Positions 1-13,599 of a DNA stretch of 64,000 nt are shown here, in pieces. This stretch comes from Tyto alba (taxonomy: Eukaryota > Chordata > Aves > Strigiformes > Tytonidae), in the NCBI RefSeq assembly GCF_018691265.1, contig NW_024881316.1, forward strand, positions 6,534,819-6,598,818, given 5' to 3'. How positions within the stretch are numbered: the first letter of the stretch is position 1; each line of letters opens with the position of its first letter. The position numbers and the translations under genes are program-made. The notes beneath the pieces are model-generated. The model was not told where the DNA came from. It made no database searches and saw only the letters and a list, made by a program, of their open reading frames with translations.

Positions 1-1005
1 CTCCTTGTAAAACTTGTCTCCTCTTCTGTCTCCTCTGAGCATGTGTGCGATTGCTCCATGTGCTCCATGCTATATAACTCCCCAAAAGAGGCCATATTAT
101 GAATCATCAGCAACAAAATTAGCTGAACAGATCTCTTGTCCTTCCCTGCCCCTCAGCTTCCATGGCCTAATCCTATCCCACTCTGTCTCCTCCATGAAAA
201 ATACCATCCTTTCTTTTCTGTCCATTAGAATCAAGGAAACAAGACAGATAATTTCACAGTTCTAGTTAAACACAGAAATAGCCATGCACACATATTTATG
301 TATTTAAATAAAAATACACTTTTAAGTCCATATACTTACACACGCACATACGTGTGCATGTATTTCCATGTGTATCTCCATGTGTATTTCTATGTGCATG
401 TAATGAATACATCAAGAAGACGGTGACCTGCACTTGGGATAAGTTGGGAGGAGTCAGCAGCAACTGTTCAATGGTCCAGAGGGTGAAAGAACCTCTAAAC
501 CAAGTTCTGCTGCCACAAATTTCATAACATGAAGCCACAGATAACAGATGAGCAAATGCTTCCATATAGGATTTTCTTAACCTCATGAAAATGATTTAAC
601 TAAGATATAACCATTAGCACAGTAGTTGCCATTAAAAATGTGATTTCTGCAGTGCAGTTACTTGTGGAATGGCATAACAGTCTCATATGCTGAGCCATGC
701 TCTACCTGCAAGAATGCATTCAACACCCTAGCAAAGTAAATTTGATCTTCCAGTAGTAAACTCTTCCTTCTTGTCCTAACATGCACCATGCTTCACACCT
801 CAGGTTTGATCAGATTAAACTATTACCCTGGTAAGGCATGTATGTACAATAAATGTAGATTCATCTGTTTCCCTAAAACGTTTTTTATGAGAAGTGATAA
901 TTACCATACCCTTGATTCTGCTACCTGGTATATAAATATATAATAACCACTCTCTGCGTAAAATCTGGTATACAGCAGTCAAACTTTAAGCAGAGGTGAA
1001 GCAAG
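1..1005. other. AT-rich non-coding DNA
   Basis: No coding potential is visible: the short open frames lack domains and most lack a good start. The only structure is a pyrimidine/purine alternating stretch around 330-405, rich in ACAC/TGTG/ATGTG words, which is a degenerate simple repeat. Nothing else here is recognised. Confidence 0.6.
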
Positions 1006-1012
1006 CAGCTGC

Positions 1013-1405
1013 CTATGACAGAAGGCTGGTGGGGGCAGAACAGCAGCCATGACCCTTTACCCTCCCATTAATTTTCCCCGTGCCAGGGCCCTGCAGATCC
1101 ATGCCAATCAGTGCTCCCATAAGGCCCTGGAATTTGTGCAGCAGAGGCCACCACTGGGACGCAGTGACTGCCCTCATCCCCATCCTTCCTCCCAGCCGGG
1201 AGAACCTGGCCTGGCCCTGGGGGGGTTCCCCTGGGCTCTTTGCTCTGCATCTGCCCATGCCGTCTCCCTCACTGGGGAAAGAAGAGCCTGTTTTGGTGTG
1301 GCTCCAGATTCTCATCTTTGGGGCAGGAAAATTCAGTTTTTCAGTGGTGCTGGTAACTTTGAGACACATCTGAACATACATTTCCCAGGGCCAGGGTCAT
1401 AAGTT
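1013..1405. other. GC-rich patch of unknown origin
   Basis: This block of about 390 bp is clearly richer in G and C than its flanks and is open in several overlapping frames on both strands, up to about 120 codons. Being open in many frames at once is what GC-rich DNA does by chance, because stop codons are AT-rich. CpG dinucleotides are few, so it is not a CpG island. It may be an old repeat or a retroposed fragment, but I cannot name a family and no protein domain is visible. Confidence 0.4.
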
Positions 1406-3469
1406 GTACTGATATAAATTTTACGCAAGTAGAAGAATAAATAATTGTTGGGTTTTAGTTGGTTTTTGGAAGCGTGTACCTCCAGACCTGAGAAACTGCT
1501 CTCTTTTTTGTATGTGATGCTATACTTGACAAACTCTAATATACAAAAACTTCAGCTGCTAATTCAAGATAATCTAAGTTTTCTCCTGGCAAAATTGAAG
1601 TAAATATAAATCACTTCCCCTGATGATGTTTACAATATTTATTCATGGACCCTTCAGGATGAAGCACTTTGATTAAACAATTTAGCAAAAGCACAGCAAA
1701 CCCACCTGCTGTATGTGGAACAAGAACTGAGCATCTCCAAGGTTGTTATGAGCTATTATATGTGTATGAAAAAGATGCCTTGCACTTGCAGTCAGAGATC
1801 CAGAAAAGTGACAGCTATACAAATATACATGAGTAAAACACAACGACATGGGAAACAATCTATTCCCAGCCTTTTCTGTATGCTTTATGAAAGTGGAAAG
1901 TTTTTGAGATTATCTACAGTAATTAGGAGTCCCCAGTTGTGTTTACATGGTTAGCAAGTGTAAAATATGATGACCTGCTGAGGATTTGCAAACAGCTAAG
2001 TTATAATGATGGATCGTGGTGAGAGGACATGTAAGATTTCCCAGACTTCTGCTGGGAATACTTCAAAACTAAAGCACGTTGTTTTCCCTTGGGGTTTATA
2101 ACGCCTCTTTGACTTAATCAGCTTGCCTTTTTGCTCTCAAGGAGAAATTTCTCCAATTCTACTCATCGGGAGAAATCGCAGTGTTCACAGTTATGACGGT
2201 GATTTTTTAACTACCTTTTCTCATGGGATACATTGGGTTAGGGTAACAAATAACTCCCCTGTAAAATTTGGTTCATTATCTGGTAAGAATACAATGTTTG
2301 AAGAGAGGATATTATATGTATATTTGTGTATGTTTATGTATGTATATTATACATATATAGGTATATGTTTATGAGTTATATGTATATATATCTTTAGAGA
2401 TAGACAGATATAAAATTCCAATAATTTCAAGAAACACTTTAGTTTCTATATTAAAAAAAAATTGCGAGAACATCATAACCAAACAAATAGTAATTTATTT
2501 CAAATCGTATTAAGGATGTAAAGGCAAATTCTGCATTTGATTTATATTCTCATAGTGCCCAAGAAAATTATTCCCTTTCCCCATGATGGGATAATGTATG
2601 CAAGCCATGCTCACTTATTTTATACAGTAACATTTGAGCAGAGCTATCACTGACTATATGTTTGCTCTTGTGGCTCAGAGAAAGCAACCAGGGAAATGAG
2701 TAATGCTTTATTACTGCCAAACCCTGCTCAAAAGTGAAGAATACCCCTAGGCATAGTTTGAAATGTTACTATAGGGTAGGGGGAGCTTTGCATGTCTTCC
2801 TGACAGAGCCACATAAAGCAGAGTCAGGAGGTGAAAATGATTCAGAAGAGCTGTTTTGTAGCTTCAGGACAAGCCATTCCCACCTTTACTTATATTTCTG
2901 GTTAGTACTAGATGAATAATGGGAAAAAAATAAGATTCAAACATTTAAAAAGTAGAAACCAAGTACAACATTTGACAATATTATTTGATCTACTGTGTCC
3001 AGAACACCATATCTTTTTATATTTCCCATTTCTAATGTCAGGTAACCCAGCCAAGATCTGGACTCCACTGTAAAATCTATAGGCAGATACTCTTCTTCCC
3101 ATCAAGCAGCTGGACGTGATGGGCTGAAAACAAAGATTAGAATTCATCTCACCTGGCTTCAGCTGTTTAAAAGTTTAACTGTCATCAAGTTTAAACTAAT
3201 CATTCAAGCTCCCTCTATAGTTCAGAGAGAGAAATAGAGACCCAAGAGAGGGATTTATTTGAGATGGGCACCTGAGAAAAATTTCCCTCTCCCTTTGAGC
3301 AAGAATTGGAGAGGCATCCTTCCTTAAATGAGATGGTTAATTTTCTTGTTTAAAACTAAGTGGAATGAAACTGGGACACAATGTTTATAGTCACATTTTT
3401 GATTTGCCATGATTAAATCTCTTGGGAATACCCAGAGCTTTACATTTTCTTTTATGTTTTCATCATCTC

Positions 3470-3488
3470 TTTTTTTTTTTTTTTTTTT
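3470..3488. repeat. T19 homopolymer
   Basis: Nineteen consecutive T residues. No target-site duplication or retroposed body could be recognised next to it, so it is listed as a simple homopolymer. Confidence 0.9.
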
Positions 3489-5200
3489 CACCCGTTGGCC
3501 AATTTAGAGCTGAAATCTTACAGGAGTTGTTCTTCTTAGTCTTCTACCCCTTCCTAAGAACAATTTTGTCTTTCCGTCTTCCAGCCTGCTGAGGTGAAAT
3601 ATTTCTCCAACCTTTCTTTTTCAATGTTAGGGCACTACTTCCTTTTGAGAAATCTGTACATCACATGCTATTGAACATTTCTGGTCCCAAGTTTGTTCTT
3701 CACTCTAATGACTGAGTTTCAATGCACTTTAATTTGTGATTGTATACTATGATTAAGGTTCTTCCATTTTACAAGTGGCTGAACTTTTTGCTTGTACTGA
3801 CTTCAAATGCAGATTAACACACTATAGTTGTTTATTTTTTAACTACTCCAAGTTTATGATGGGCAGGTAAAAGAGAAAAGGTAATAGTAGATGTAAAGGG
3901 TTATTTTTTTTTCTGTCTTTTTTTTTCACAGCTTTCATAATATTTTCTTATTTCTGTGTGTGAGGGAAAATATTATAATCTCAGATTTTTTTAAGTGGTA
4001 CTTAATGTTTCTGCTACTTCAGGTGTGCTGGAATACCAGATACCACTTTTCATCAGGAACGTGCAGATTAACAAATATTGATGAGCTTCTGAAATTCCTA
4101 TGAGACTCTTACATGCATGTTATATAATGAAAGTAAGATACAAGGAGGTTTTACATGGTTCTTCAATTTAAAGCTTTCTGAAGTAGATTACTTAATGTTT
4201 ATGACTAGTGTGTATGTCAAAAGATTTCAGAATATTTTCACTACCACTACAAACATATACTGCATACTCAAGATTTGATTGCATTTTAGTAGGGGGATTG
4301 CTAATGTTTCATAAACTGCATTCATACTTTTAACTAGCTCTTTCATCATGAAGTGACTCATTGCCTTTAACTTTGTGAGAGGTTCTCTCTTTGATGTTCT
4401 TTTATTATTTTGCATAAATTTGCTTTTCAGTACTTACTATCTGCCATTTAATGCTCTGTCATTGTCTGTCAGTTGCATTATTTTTATTATTATTTCAATG
4501 ACATCTTTTTGATTTTTCAGTCTCTCCATTCATGAAACTGATTGTAGGTGGGGGTGTGCCTTCAAAGGCTAAGAGTAAAGAACAGGGAGCAAACTCTTTT
4601 CATATTTATTAACCAAATATGCACTTTGGAAATTTGCATATATATGATAAGGAGCTGGTCCTCATTAATTAATTTAATAAACTTGGCTTTGGTTCCAAAC
4701 AGAATCACTCTTGAAAAAAAAAACACTTCAACAGCAGAGAAATCAGTAACTACAAAAAACACAGTAGCCACTATTAAGAGGTCATCATCTTTCAGAAGAA
4801 CATCAGTCATTGCCTGATATAAGCAAAAGAAATACCTATTTTTAGGAGGAATTATTTAATCTGTTCCAATGGACAATTAGACCTCTATGAAAAGTTAAAA
4901 AATAATCAGCACTTTTCAGTATATCTAACCTTTTAAATCAAACTAAGTGAAGGGTATTTGTTTTAGCATGTTTTCAGTCAATCACTTCTATGTATGTAAA
5001 CGAAGTATGACACTTACTCTCATGGACTGAGCCAATTTGGAAGTTTTAAACAGAAGCAGAATCAGTTCGTGGAAAGCCATATGGTCTCCTTATGATCTTC
5101 CATTAAACTAAATAACAGATTTACAGCCACAGCTACAACAGCAACAGCAAAAAATGTAAAACCCATTTTTCACTTTTAAGTTATACCTGCTTTCAGGGTC

Positions 5201-5225
5201 TTTTTTTTTTTTTTTTTTTTTTTTT
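5201..5225. repeat. T25 homopolymer
   Basis: Twenty-five consecutive T residues followed by four C. Read on the other strand it could be a poly-A tail, but the sequence above it (5226-5500) is not recognisable as a retrocopy. Confidence 0.9.
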
Positions 5226-5504
5226 CCCCAACAGTAACAAAACCACTGTGGAGTAGAAGAGTACTATTTTGTGTGTCTTTTTCAATTATTATCATACAGT
5301 TATTTTTGAATGTCCATCAAGACAAAAAAATATCAGTCAGGAACCAGATTATCAGTTAGCAGCACATAGCTATAACAAGTCAAACATTTAGGAATTTCTC
5401 ACTTCGTGCCCTTTCATTTCTTCTCAGTTCTGTAAAATGAATGGAAGTTGGAATGAAGGAATGTTCCTAAAATTCACAGTTACATGGCACATGAGGCAAA
5501 ATAG

Positions 5505-6790
5505 GAGAGCTGGTTCATGTAGTCCAATAATTTCTTCAATTTTTCCCCATTAACTCAGAACTGAGACCAGTAACATGCTTGACTAAATGCTGTCTCCCCA
5601 GTAGACACTCAGTTTTCATATTAGGAAAACACCAGAGCTGGAGAGGTCATGATTTTCACTGGTATTTTGTTGTGTCGGTTAACTGTCCATGTTATTAAAA
5701 AAATTGTGGCCAGTATTTCCTTTGCATTCATATGGCTCCTGTTACAAGCCATAAGTTCATCTTATGTCATTTTTAGGGCATTTCAGAGCCCTACAATACC
5801 CATTATTTTCTCCATGTAGAAATACCAAGGTTTTGTAAACAGGTTACCTCAGGAGCTAAATTCCTCTAGTTTCCCCCCCGGAAAGATTTATTTCAAAAAT
5901 TCAAATGTTTTCTGGATCTTTGCTGCAATTTCAGTTTTCTAATAACACTTTTAAAAGTTTAAATGTGGATAATGTTAACTTCTGTAGTCGTATAATATCA
6001 GTCTTATTGTTACCTTATAGAAAATTAGAAACATTATAACTCTTGTTAATAATTCCCTGTTTATGAATGCACTGATTGCATTGGTTCTTTTTACCACCAC
6101 ATTGCACTGGGAGCTCAGTACGTGTTGTTATCTGCAATTGACTATAAATCTCTTTTCGAGTCACCATGTTAATGACATAGTCCTTCACCCTGCACATACA
6201 TCCCTACATGCCTTATTCCTAAACTGCAACTTTGTACTTCCTGATATTAAGATGTAGTTTGTTTGAATAAGGCACAGTTTACTATGCAATTCAGTTCAGT
6301 TGGTATGACTGACATCTTCATCATTATGTACCACTTTGCCAATCTTTGTGTCACCTGCCAATTTTATCAGCAGCAATTTTATACTTACTTCCCAGCCCCT
6401 GATGAAAATATTGAATAGTGCTAGGGGAAGTACTGATCTCTGAAGCATCCTGTTAAAACCACTCCCTTCAAAATGACAATCTCATTGACAGCTACCTTTA
6501 GAGACCCACCAGTTTCCCAGTTTTTAATCCTTATAACATGAATTACTAATGTTTGGCACTAAAGTTCAGCCAGATGATCATGTATATCTAAGCTAAAAGC
6601 CTTATAAAAGTCTACATTTACTTTTACAAGGTAACATGTAATTTTTATTTTTAAAGTTAGATTTGCTTGATAGATTTTATTTGCTATAAAGCTGTTCATA
6701 TCTATTAATTCCTTATTAAATCCCACATAAGTTTTAACAGTATTTTGCCCGAGCTGATGTTAAGTTAATATATCACTATGCTTTATATAG
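5505..6790 (-). mobile_element. Ancient CR1 LINE relic (reverse transcriptase and 3' part), antisense
   Basis: The plus strand reads as the complement of an old amniote CR1 element. On the minus strand, 6311-6366 translates to KLAGDTKIGKVVHNDEDV. This matches the CR1 reverse-transcriptase segment around the FADD catalytic box, here decayed to LAGD. A little upstream in the element (plus 6405-6450) the minus strand reads SVLPLALFNIFI, matching the VPQGSVLGPLLFNIFI block. The 5505-5860 part matches the 3' portion of the same family, and 6600-6790 matches sequence 5' of the catalytic box. Frameshifts, stops and gaps abound, and 5870-6040 aligns poorly and may hold an insertion. It is dead: the catalytic aspartate pair is broken and no full frame exists. 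Family recognition is from memory; the exact CR1 subfamily is not assigned. Confidence 0.85.
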
Positions 6791-7429
6791 CTCATACCAA
6801 AGTATACATATGTCAAATAAGGCTGAACTAGAGGACTTGGTAAGAAAATAATCTTTATTTGATAGCTAGTCAATAACATATCTCTGGAACAAGAGGGGCC
6901 ATTTGTATTTTTAGATAGATAGAAAAAGTACTCAGTGCTTATGCTTAATTTACTCCTTCAGAGATGATTCAGCAAAGTCAAAAGTGACTTAGAAAGTGCA
7001 TAATTCCTTCAGTCCATAAACTTCAGGAAGAACAAAGGATGATTAGCTCCTTTCAGTGTCCTAATCTAACCCCATCACACTCTGCAAGAATTTTAAGGGT
7101 AAAAAAGAAATACTAAAAAACCAAAACAGCTTCATAATGTGAGGGAAACCTTTGAGGACTGCAAAATTTGCATCTGCAAGATTTTATCTTCCTTTAAAAA
7201 GCTACACATCAGAGGATTCACAGGGCACTTCCTTCCAAGATTTGCAGTTATTGTCTAGATTTCAAATATGTTCCACTGAAACTTTCTTCCTTAACAATTT
7301 TTCCTACCCTATAGATTAATGATCTTCAAGATTGCATCATTCTTGGTAATTCCTTCTTTCCATTATTTTATACTTGACAATAGTCAACAAAACTCTGTAG
7401 AGCTTTTTAATTGTGTGCTCTGAAAATTT

Positions 7430-7600
7430 CACAGGCAAAGCGCCAGCCACTTAATTGTGCTAATTATTATTCACGCAATAACGCCTATTAGTCTGCACTT
7501 TTTTTAAAGGGGTTCAATCAGCATTCAGATCTTGCTTGCTTGGCAGAATGTCATTATAGCGGCTTTCAAAATCTGGCAATAAGCCTAAGAAGAGTCCATT
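7430..7600. promoter_or_regulatory. Candidate enhancer-like block with clustered homeodomain cores
   Basis: Within 7451-7470 lie TTAATTG and CTAATTATTATT, giving several overlapping TAAT/ATTA cores. CGCAATAACG follows at 7474-7483 and CTATTAG at 7485-7491. The surrounding sequence is non-repetitive and holds isolated CpGs, unlike its flanks. TAAT cores are the known binding core of homeodomain proteins. That this block is an enhancer is inference only; AT-rich DNA produces TAAT often by chance. Confidence 0.25.
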
Positions 7601-8507
7601 TTTGCCACTGGGACTGCCTAATCCAGACATCATTATCGATCAAACTGACACATGCCTGCCAAAATGGTTACAAGAAAAACAGGAATCTACACAGCTCCAG
7701 CATCTCCAGCCTACACCTGCAAAATGATAGGGATCAAAAGATGAAATCATATTTACACAAGAAATCAGAACTTATATCTACAAGCAGAAGGGGAGAGTTC
7801 CAGAACTGTATTTAGTTAGGGAAGCAGTCTTTAAAAGGGAGGAGCACTAGAAGAATGAAAGGAAAGTAAGACCACTGGAGGAATCTGCTTGTTTAAGTCA
7901 AGTCACAGGTCTGGTACTGATAGCAACATATAAAAATGTCAACCCTAAACATCTCCTACCCTTTGGTTCAAGATTTACAGATCCACTTCAGATTATTTTG
8001 CCTGCAGAGTAAAAGTATGGTTGCAAAAGTAACTGGAAGCATCAGGCTTCTCAAAGAAATCTGATTCCTCAACACTGGGAATTGCAGAAAGAACACAGGG
8101 GCCATGAACAAATTTCTGCACCATGGTTTCAGTGACCAAAATGGAGTTTATACTGCATGAAAGAATGAACTTGATGCATAAACACGGGGTTATCTGGAAA
8201 CTCCATAGGCTATTTTTATGTTGCTGAATAAGTGATTCCATGTGACAATTTATTAATATAAAGGACGTGAGGTTAGTTTTGCTAGTTAGCAGTTAACATA
8301 TGATGTATAGCAATATGTGGCTCAAAGCAAGGCAGAATAGTAAGATAGGCATGTGTCAAATTTCCACTGTTCTGGCTTGTACTTTATGTAGCAATAGATG
8401 TTCTCTGGCTACGCAGATCAGCCAGACTTGCCTCCTACTTTCCTGCACCCTGGCTGTGACAAATTCTCTAATTTTCATGGTAACCATAATGGTGCAGACC
8501 CAGATTT

Positions 8508-8526
8508 AAAAAAAAAAAAAAAAAAA
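8508..8526. repeat. A19 homopolymer
   Basis: Nineteen consecutive A residues. No poly-A signal or retroposed body is recognisable just upstream. Confidence 0.9.
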
Positions 8527-8570
8527 TTAGTCCCTCACATTATGAACAAAAAATACATATTTGGTCTTGC

Positions 8571-8593
8571 AGACCGGCAGACAGACAGACAGC
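8571..8593. repeat. Short GACA microsatellite
   Basis: An imperfect tetranucleotide repeat: an accggcaga unit followed by three clean CAGA units. It is too short to be more than a candidate polymorphic site. Confidence 0.7.
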
Positions 8594-11379
8594 ACAGGCT
8601 TCTGAATACAGACCTTCGCAGACCACATACTTGGTAGACTTTCGTCATTAAGCTCACTGTTTAGCACAGAGAAAGTGCATTTTTTTACTCACGTTCCTTG
8701 AAATGCTTGTGCTTCAGTCTCCAGATATATCCATTAGCCACCTATTAAGGAACTTTTACTGACTGATGCACTGAACTGACCACCCAACATTTGCACAAGA
8801 GAAGGAATGAAGACAATAGAGAATTGAGTTTAGCACTGCTTGATTTCTCTCCCTATATGAATTTAAAAGTCAGATATTAGTGAAATGTTCGCTGACCTTA
8901 ATAAATGTTTGTAAAAAAAACCCAGTACTGAAAGGAAGAGAAGATAAAACTGACCAAAATTTGAGGGGTACAATGGAGAGGAAGAAAATATTTATTTACT
9001 TTTTGTGGAAGACTATAAAAAAAAAAAAAGAAAAGAGACAGGGAAATTTACAGAAAAAAAGATTTTAGCTTCAGAAGGAATTTATTGAATACCAGTATAA
9101 ACTGGATAGAAGTTAGAAACTTTTGGCCAGTGAGAAGCTCCAGGGATTTCTTCCGAATCTAAAGTGTTCTACAAGCTTCCGTTACCATTATAAAACTAAT
9201 TCACCCATTATAAATAGTCTTTTAAATTTATAGGCCAGAAGTTGTTTGCATCCAAATTAATTTTGCAAATCTTAAATTAGTTCAATGATTTTCCCCTTCT
9301 GGTACAGAATCACCTCAGCACAAATGAGAGAGAGACAAGGATGCTGAAGCTGAGCAGGATTTTACTGATGAGGATTTTTTCACTGAAAAATGCTGATATA
9401 TTGAACTAAATGACTATTAGAGTTTATAGAGCTCAACAAAACTTTGACTGGGAAAGTCTCTCAAGCCTAGACTGAAACTTCAGATTAAAACCAGAGAAAG
9501 ACAAGGACAGAAAAGACTTCTTCCTGCAAAGCAGTTAAGATGTAATGCCTACTGTCTGAAGTATGAGCTTATGCGGAAAATCTCTCACTTTCTTGCACAT
9601 TTCTATTTGCATAGATGTGGGGGAACAGAGAGTAAGGATGGAGACAGACACACAGGAATTAGATAGTTCAGAGGTGTGGTAACGTTAAAGAGACAGGGTC
9701 ACATCACAGCTCTTGCTCAGTGTTAACAGAAACTACAGATTTCCAGATCATGCCTGTACCCAGATGACAAGACTTTTGGTTGAGATGGATACTGAAAGGT
9801 ATCCCTTCTCCTTCTATACCAAAGCAGAAACAAAATGTTGAAGCTGTATATTTTCCACAAGTTGGAATGGCCATTTTCCAGTGGGACTTGAAGTAAATTT
9901 ATTTCTGTGATTTTCACCTTCTAGAACTAGTCCTATTTCTTGCTATCTTTAGTCTTCTCACACTGCTGGTGCACGTTAAGCACTAGTATGCTCTGCCCCA
10001 CATCTGGGAGGGCCATCAAGCCTTACATGCTCTCACATGGTGTCAGACACCACCAGCTTTCCCTTGTCATTTTTATGTTACCCTGCCACTTGCCCTTTAC
10101 TCACAGTTTGGTTTCCTGATGTGAACTACTTCAATATTACTAGAAATCAAGTAAAACCAAAGGAAAGAGGGAAAGTTAAATAGGAGGAAAGGTTTAGATA
10201 GGAGTAAGATTTGTGGTACAGGAAAGTGATGAATCAAGAAAAACCCAAGAGAAAACTACAGTCTGTCTTCTCCTTAACACTCACAATTTTCTCTCTATGC
10301 CAAACCATCAAAAAATTATGGAATTAAGAAAACTTTCATTAAATACATTGTCTAAAAAAAGTATGACATTTCACTGAATCATGTTACATCCAACTGACAC
10401 AATGACACAACTAATCACTGACAACAAGGCAAGAGCCCTGCTTTGAGGGCTTTTCCAGTGCTGGCATCAAGGTAGCCTGTGATGTTCACCGACTATTCTA
10501 AACAGCATGACAAATTGTTATATAAACCTTTTAAGTATCAAGGTGATAAAACTTAATTCACCTCTGTCACTAGTTGCATGAAAATTCAGTTGCTATAGAA
10601 GGATCAGCCAATTCTACTCTTTCACACTTGCACAGTACATGTCGGCAAGGCTATGAGTTAACTGTCAAGAGTGAGTTTCATACTATATAAGAGACAGAAA
10701 GGTTTACAATTCGCCTAGGAAGGTTGATAAGATACAAAATTAAAGGAAGAAATAGCTGTTTATGTGCTATTTTCATGGAACAAACTGAAGTGTCAGAAAG
10801 GACCTTGCACCATTTCAAAAGCAAAAGGAAAGGTAGAATCACCAAGCCTGTTACATTTAAGAAATTGTTAGTGGCATTGGAGAAATAAGCCTGTTGAAAT
10901 GAAGAGAGATTCTTGTATGAAGAGGTGGCTTTTCTGCTAGTTTTTCCCAGTAATCATTGTAGTCTTAGCTGCAGAATTATAGATAGCTCTTCATCCATTT
11001 GCTTTGTAGATGCCAGGTTATCATATTTATAGGCTTTTGAAAAATTGTGCCAAATAAGAGCTTAAGTTCCTCTGATTTTCAATGAGGCAAAGAATCATAA
11101 CTGATTTTAAAAATAAGATCTGTTTTTCTATTCCATGTACAACTTTTGGAAACTGTACTTGAGTCTCAATGAAAGCAGATGAAATTTATGCTCCTAAGTA
11201 CCTAAGTCACTTTGGAAAATGGAAATTCGGTGCTGCTGGAAATATTACTTATGGTGTATTCATGGCCTTTTATTTCCTGGTTAATCATCCTTGGTGGTTA
11301 AAGGAGAATCTATTTTAAACTTCATCTATTTCATGTTATCTTAAAAACTATACAGAAACTCTGTGAGTGTTCCTCTCAC

Positions 11380-11950
11380 TGGGTGTCCTTGTCTTCTTGC
11401 TCTCCTTTGTATTATTACAGCGCACTCATTGTGCCTTCTCATAAATTAGATCGTCCATATCCTAGAGATCGCACCGTGTATCCCTGGGAATTTATACAGT
11501 GATTAGAACAATGGGGCCCTGATTCTGAACAGTGCCTTCGGGATTTCCTGTGATATCAATTATATACAATAACAACCCTGTCCATGAACAGCATTATCCT
11601 CCAAGCCACTCAGCTCCAATTGCATGATACTTAAAATTCCTCACCTCATTTTCATTGGCCATGAGAGGAGAAGCAAAGAGTAAACAAACAGAAGATGACC
11701 TTTATGAGTAAAACATCTAAGCATAAAAAGATTAATCGACCCCCGTCAGCCAGTCATTAAATCAAATAAGAGCTTTTCTTGTACTTTTAAAGCACAGATT
11801 TACAGTCAGGCAAATTGTGTAAAAAGGCTGGTAATACAGTGACGCCCAGTGCCACTGGGCTTTAGAAAGCTGACAGTTGCTGTAAAATAGTCATTAAACA
11901 ACCTCTAGAAGAGACTCATCAGCAGATGCCCCCAGGTGAAGGAGAGAGAA
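11380..11950. promoter_or_regulatory. Candidate conserved non-coding block with a 17-bp palindrome
   Basis: The segment is non-repetitive, moderately GC and carries isolated CpGs (cgcactc, gatcgtcc, gatcgcaccgtg, aatcgacccccg). It contains a perfect inverted repeat at 11844-11860 (gcccagtg, 1-base spacer, cactgggc). Texture of this kind is typical of deeply conserved vertebrate enhancers, but conservation could not be measured here. Confidence 0.25.
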
Positions 11951-13599
11951 AGCTGAGAGAATGAAGGAGAATCTAACATCTTAGCATGACTGAATTAAAC
12001 AGAGCATATTATGCTGATTTTCAGAGTCAGCCCAGTAATTTAATTTTCATAGCAGTTCCTTTGATTGTAGCAACCATTTTATGAAACATTAATAAAACTT
12101 CTTTTTTATGTAGCACACATCCCTTTTCCATTTCATTAAAGAAAAAAAAAAAGGCAGGATGTACAAATTTGCTGACCATTAGCTCTGTAAATGACAAAAA
12201 CAAATGAAAGATTATTTTTAATGCAGTACCACTGTGGTGGGTAGACTGCATTTGGCCTTACAATAATTTCAGCACAAATTGGAAGAGACAAACAAACTGT
12301 ACATGGATTTGCCATATTCTAGTGCAATGTCATCTCACAAATCAGAATAGACTACTATATGTGTGCCTGTGTGCACATATACTGCTTTTATATGTAATTA
12401 CAGATTATAATGATATATGCTTCATTGGAATTGATTCTTCTCTTGCTTTTACTGGTATAAATTACAGAATTAATTGGAATTAATATCAACATAAAACTAG
12501 TGTAAATTAATAGGAGAGAATAAATGTAGTTACCTACTTGGGATAGTTGAATACATACATACAACTACATGCCTGTAGTCAGCTGTCCTCAGCATTGGCC
12601 AAATTACATGTGAATATCATGCGAAAAATGCAAAAGTTTTGAAAATTTCCATCAGAAGTCTATTCTGCAAGCCTAAAAGAATTTACAAAAAAAATGGGGG
12701 AAAAAAAATTCATTTCCCTTTTATTTTTTTTGTTTCCTTCCTTCCATCCTGTCTTTCTGCAATTGCTTGTCTTTCTCTCCTTCCTATGTCTTCAACTGAG
12801 TTTATAACTAGATAAAGTAATGAATGTAAAAAAGAAACAGTGAAAGAGAAAACACAGGGAAAAAGAGAAAATTAGAAGTTGCTCTGACACTACATTTTCC
12901 ACTTCTGTTGGGGTAATGGCCCATTTTTCTTTAAACCAAAATTTCCCACTACAATTTTGCTTTGGAAAGGCAGCCAAACATTTTTTCAACAAAAATATCT
13001 TCCCTGAAAAAATACTGACACCTCTTTAACCAGAGAAAATACATTTTGCAGACAGGAAAGACATGTCACGAAAACATGTTCTCATTTGGTTACAAAATCT
13101 GTTTCTTTGTTGACTACCTCATTTAAATGCTGCCTCAAAGTCAGTCTCTTATCATAACAAATAGACACAGAAACTCGTATGTGGAAATACGCACATGTTT
13201 ATATTTACCTATATGTATATTTATATGTATATTTATTTATATATACACAAACATACAGTCACAGACAAACTATGTGTAAGAATATAGACCATGAAGTGAA
13301 GCGTTCAAATAACAAGAGTTTTCCAACGTTAAGACTGTCTGCTCAACCTTAACTCTGTCCACACATACACAGGCATCAAAGCCACACGATTACATGCCAG
13401 TTTTTCCCTCATGATGACTTACTTTCATACAAAAAAACCCTGGTTGGTTAGTGTACAGTCAGTGTTACTGCTTTTTGATATTTATTTTAATGTTCCCTCA
13501 TGAAGGAAGAAAATGACTCATTCATCGCACAGCAAGGGATCAGGCTCTAAAAGATGCTACAGCGTTTATTCATAGAAATGAAAGCACCAGTGGGAAACA

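Larger units (their letters stand above)
1406..5500. other. AT-rich non-coding DNA with T homopolymers
   Basis: About 4 kb with no recognisable gene or repeat family. It contains a (TA/TG)-rich stretch at about 2310-2410, a T19 run at 3470-3488 and a T25 run at 5201-5225. Short open frames here have no domain, no codon signature and no plausible splice context. Confidence 0.6.
6791..13599. other. Non-coding DNA with conserved-looking blocks
   Basis: Nearly 7 kb with no gene seen. Most is AT-rich. Two blocks are compositionally complex and look like regulatory DNA (7430-7600 and 11380-11950, listed separately). An A19 run lies at 8508-8526, a short GACA repeat at 8579-8592, and AT/GT-rich simple sequence at 13190-13260. 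Open frames are short and featureless. Confidence 0.55.
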
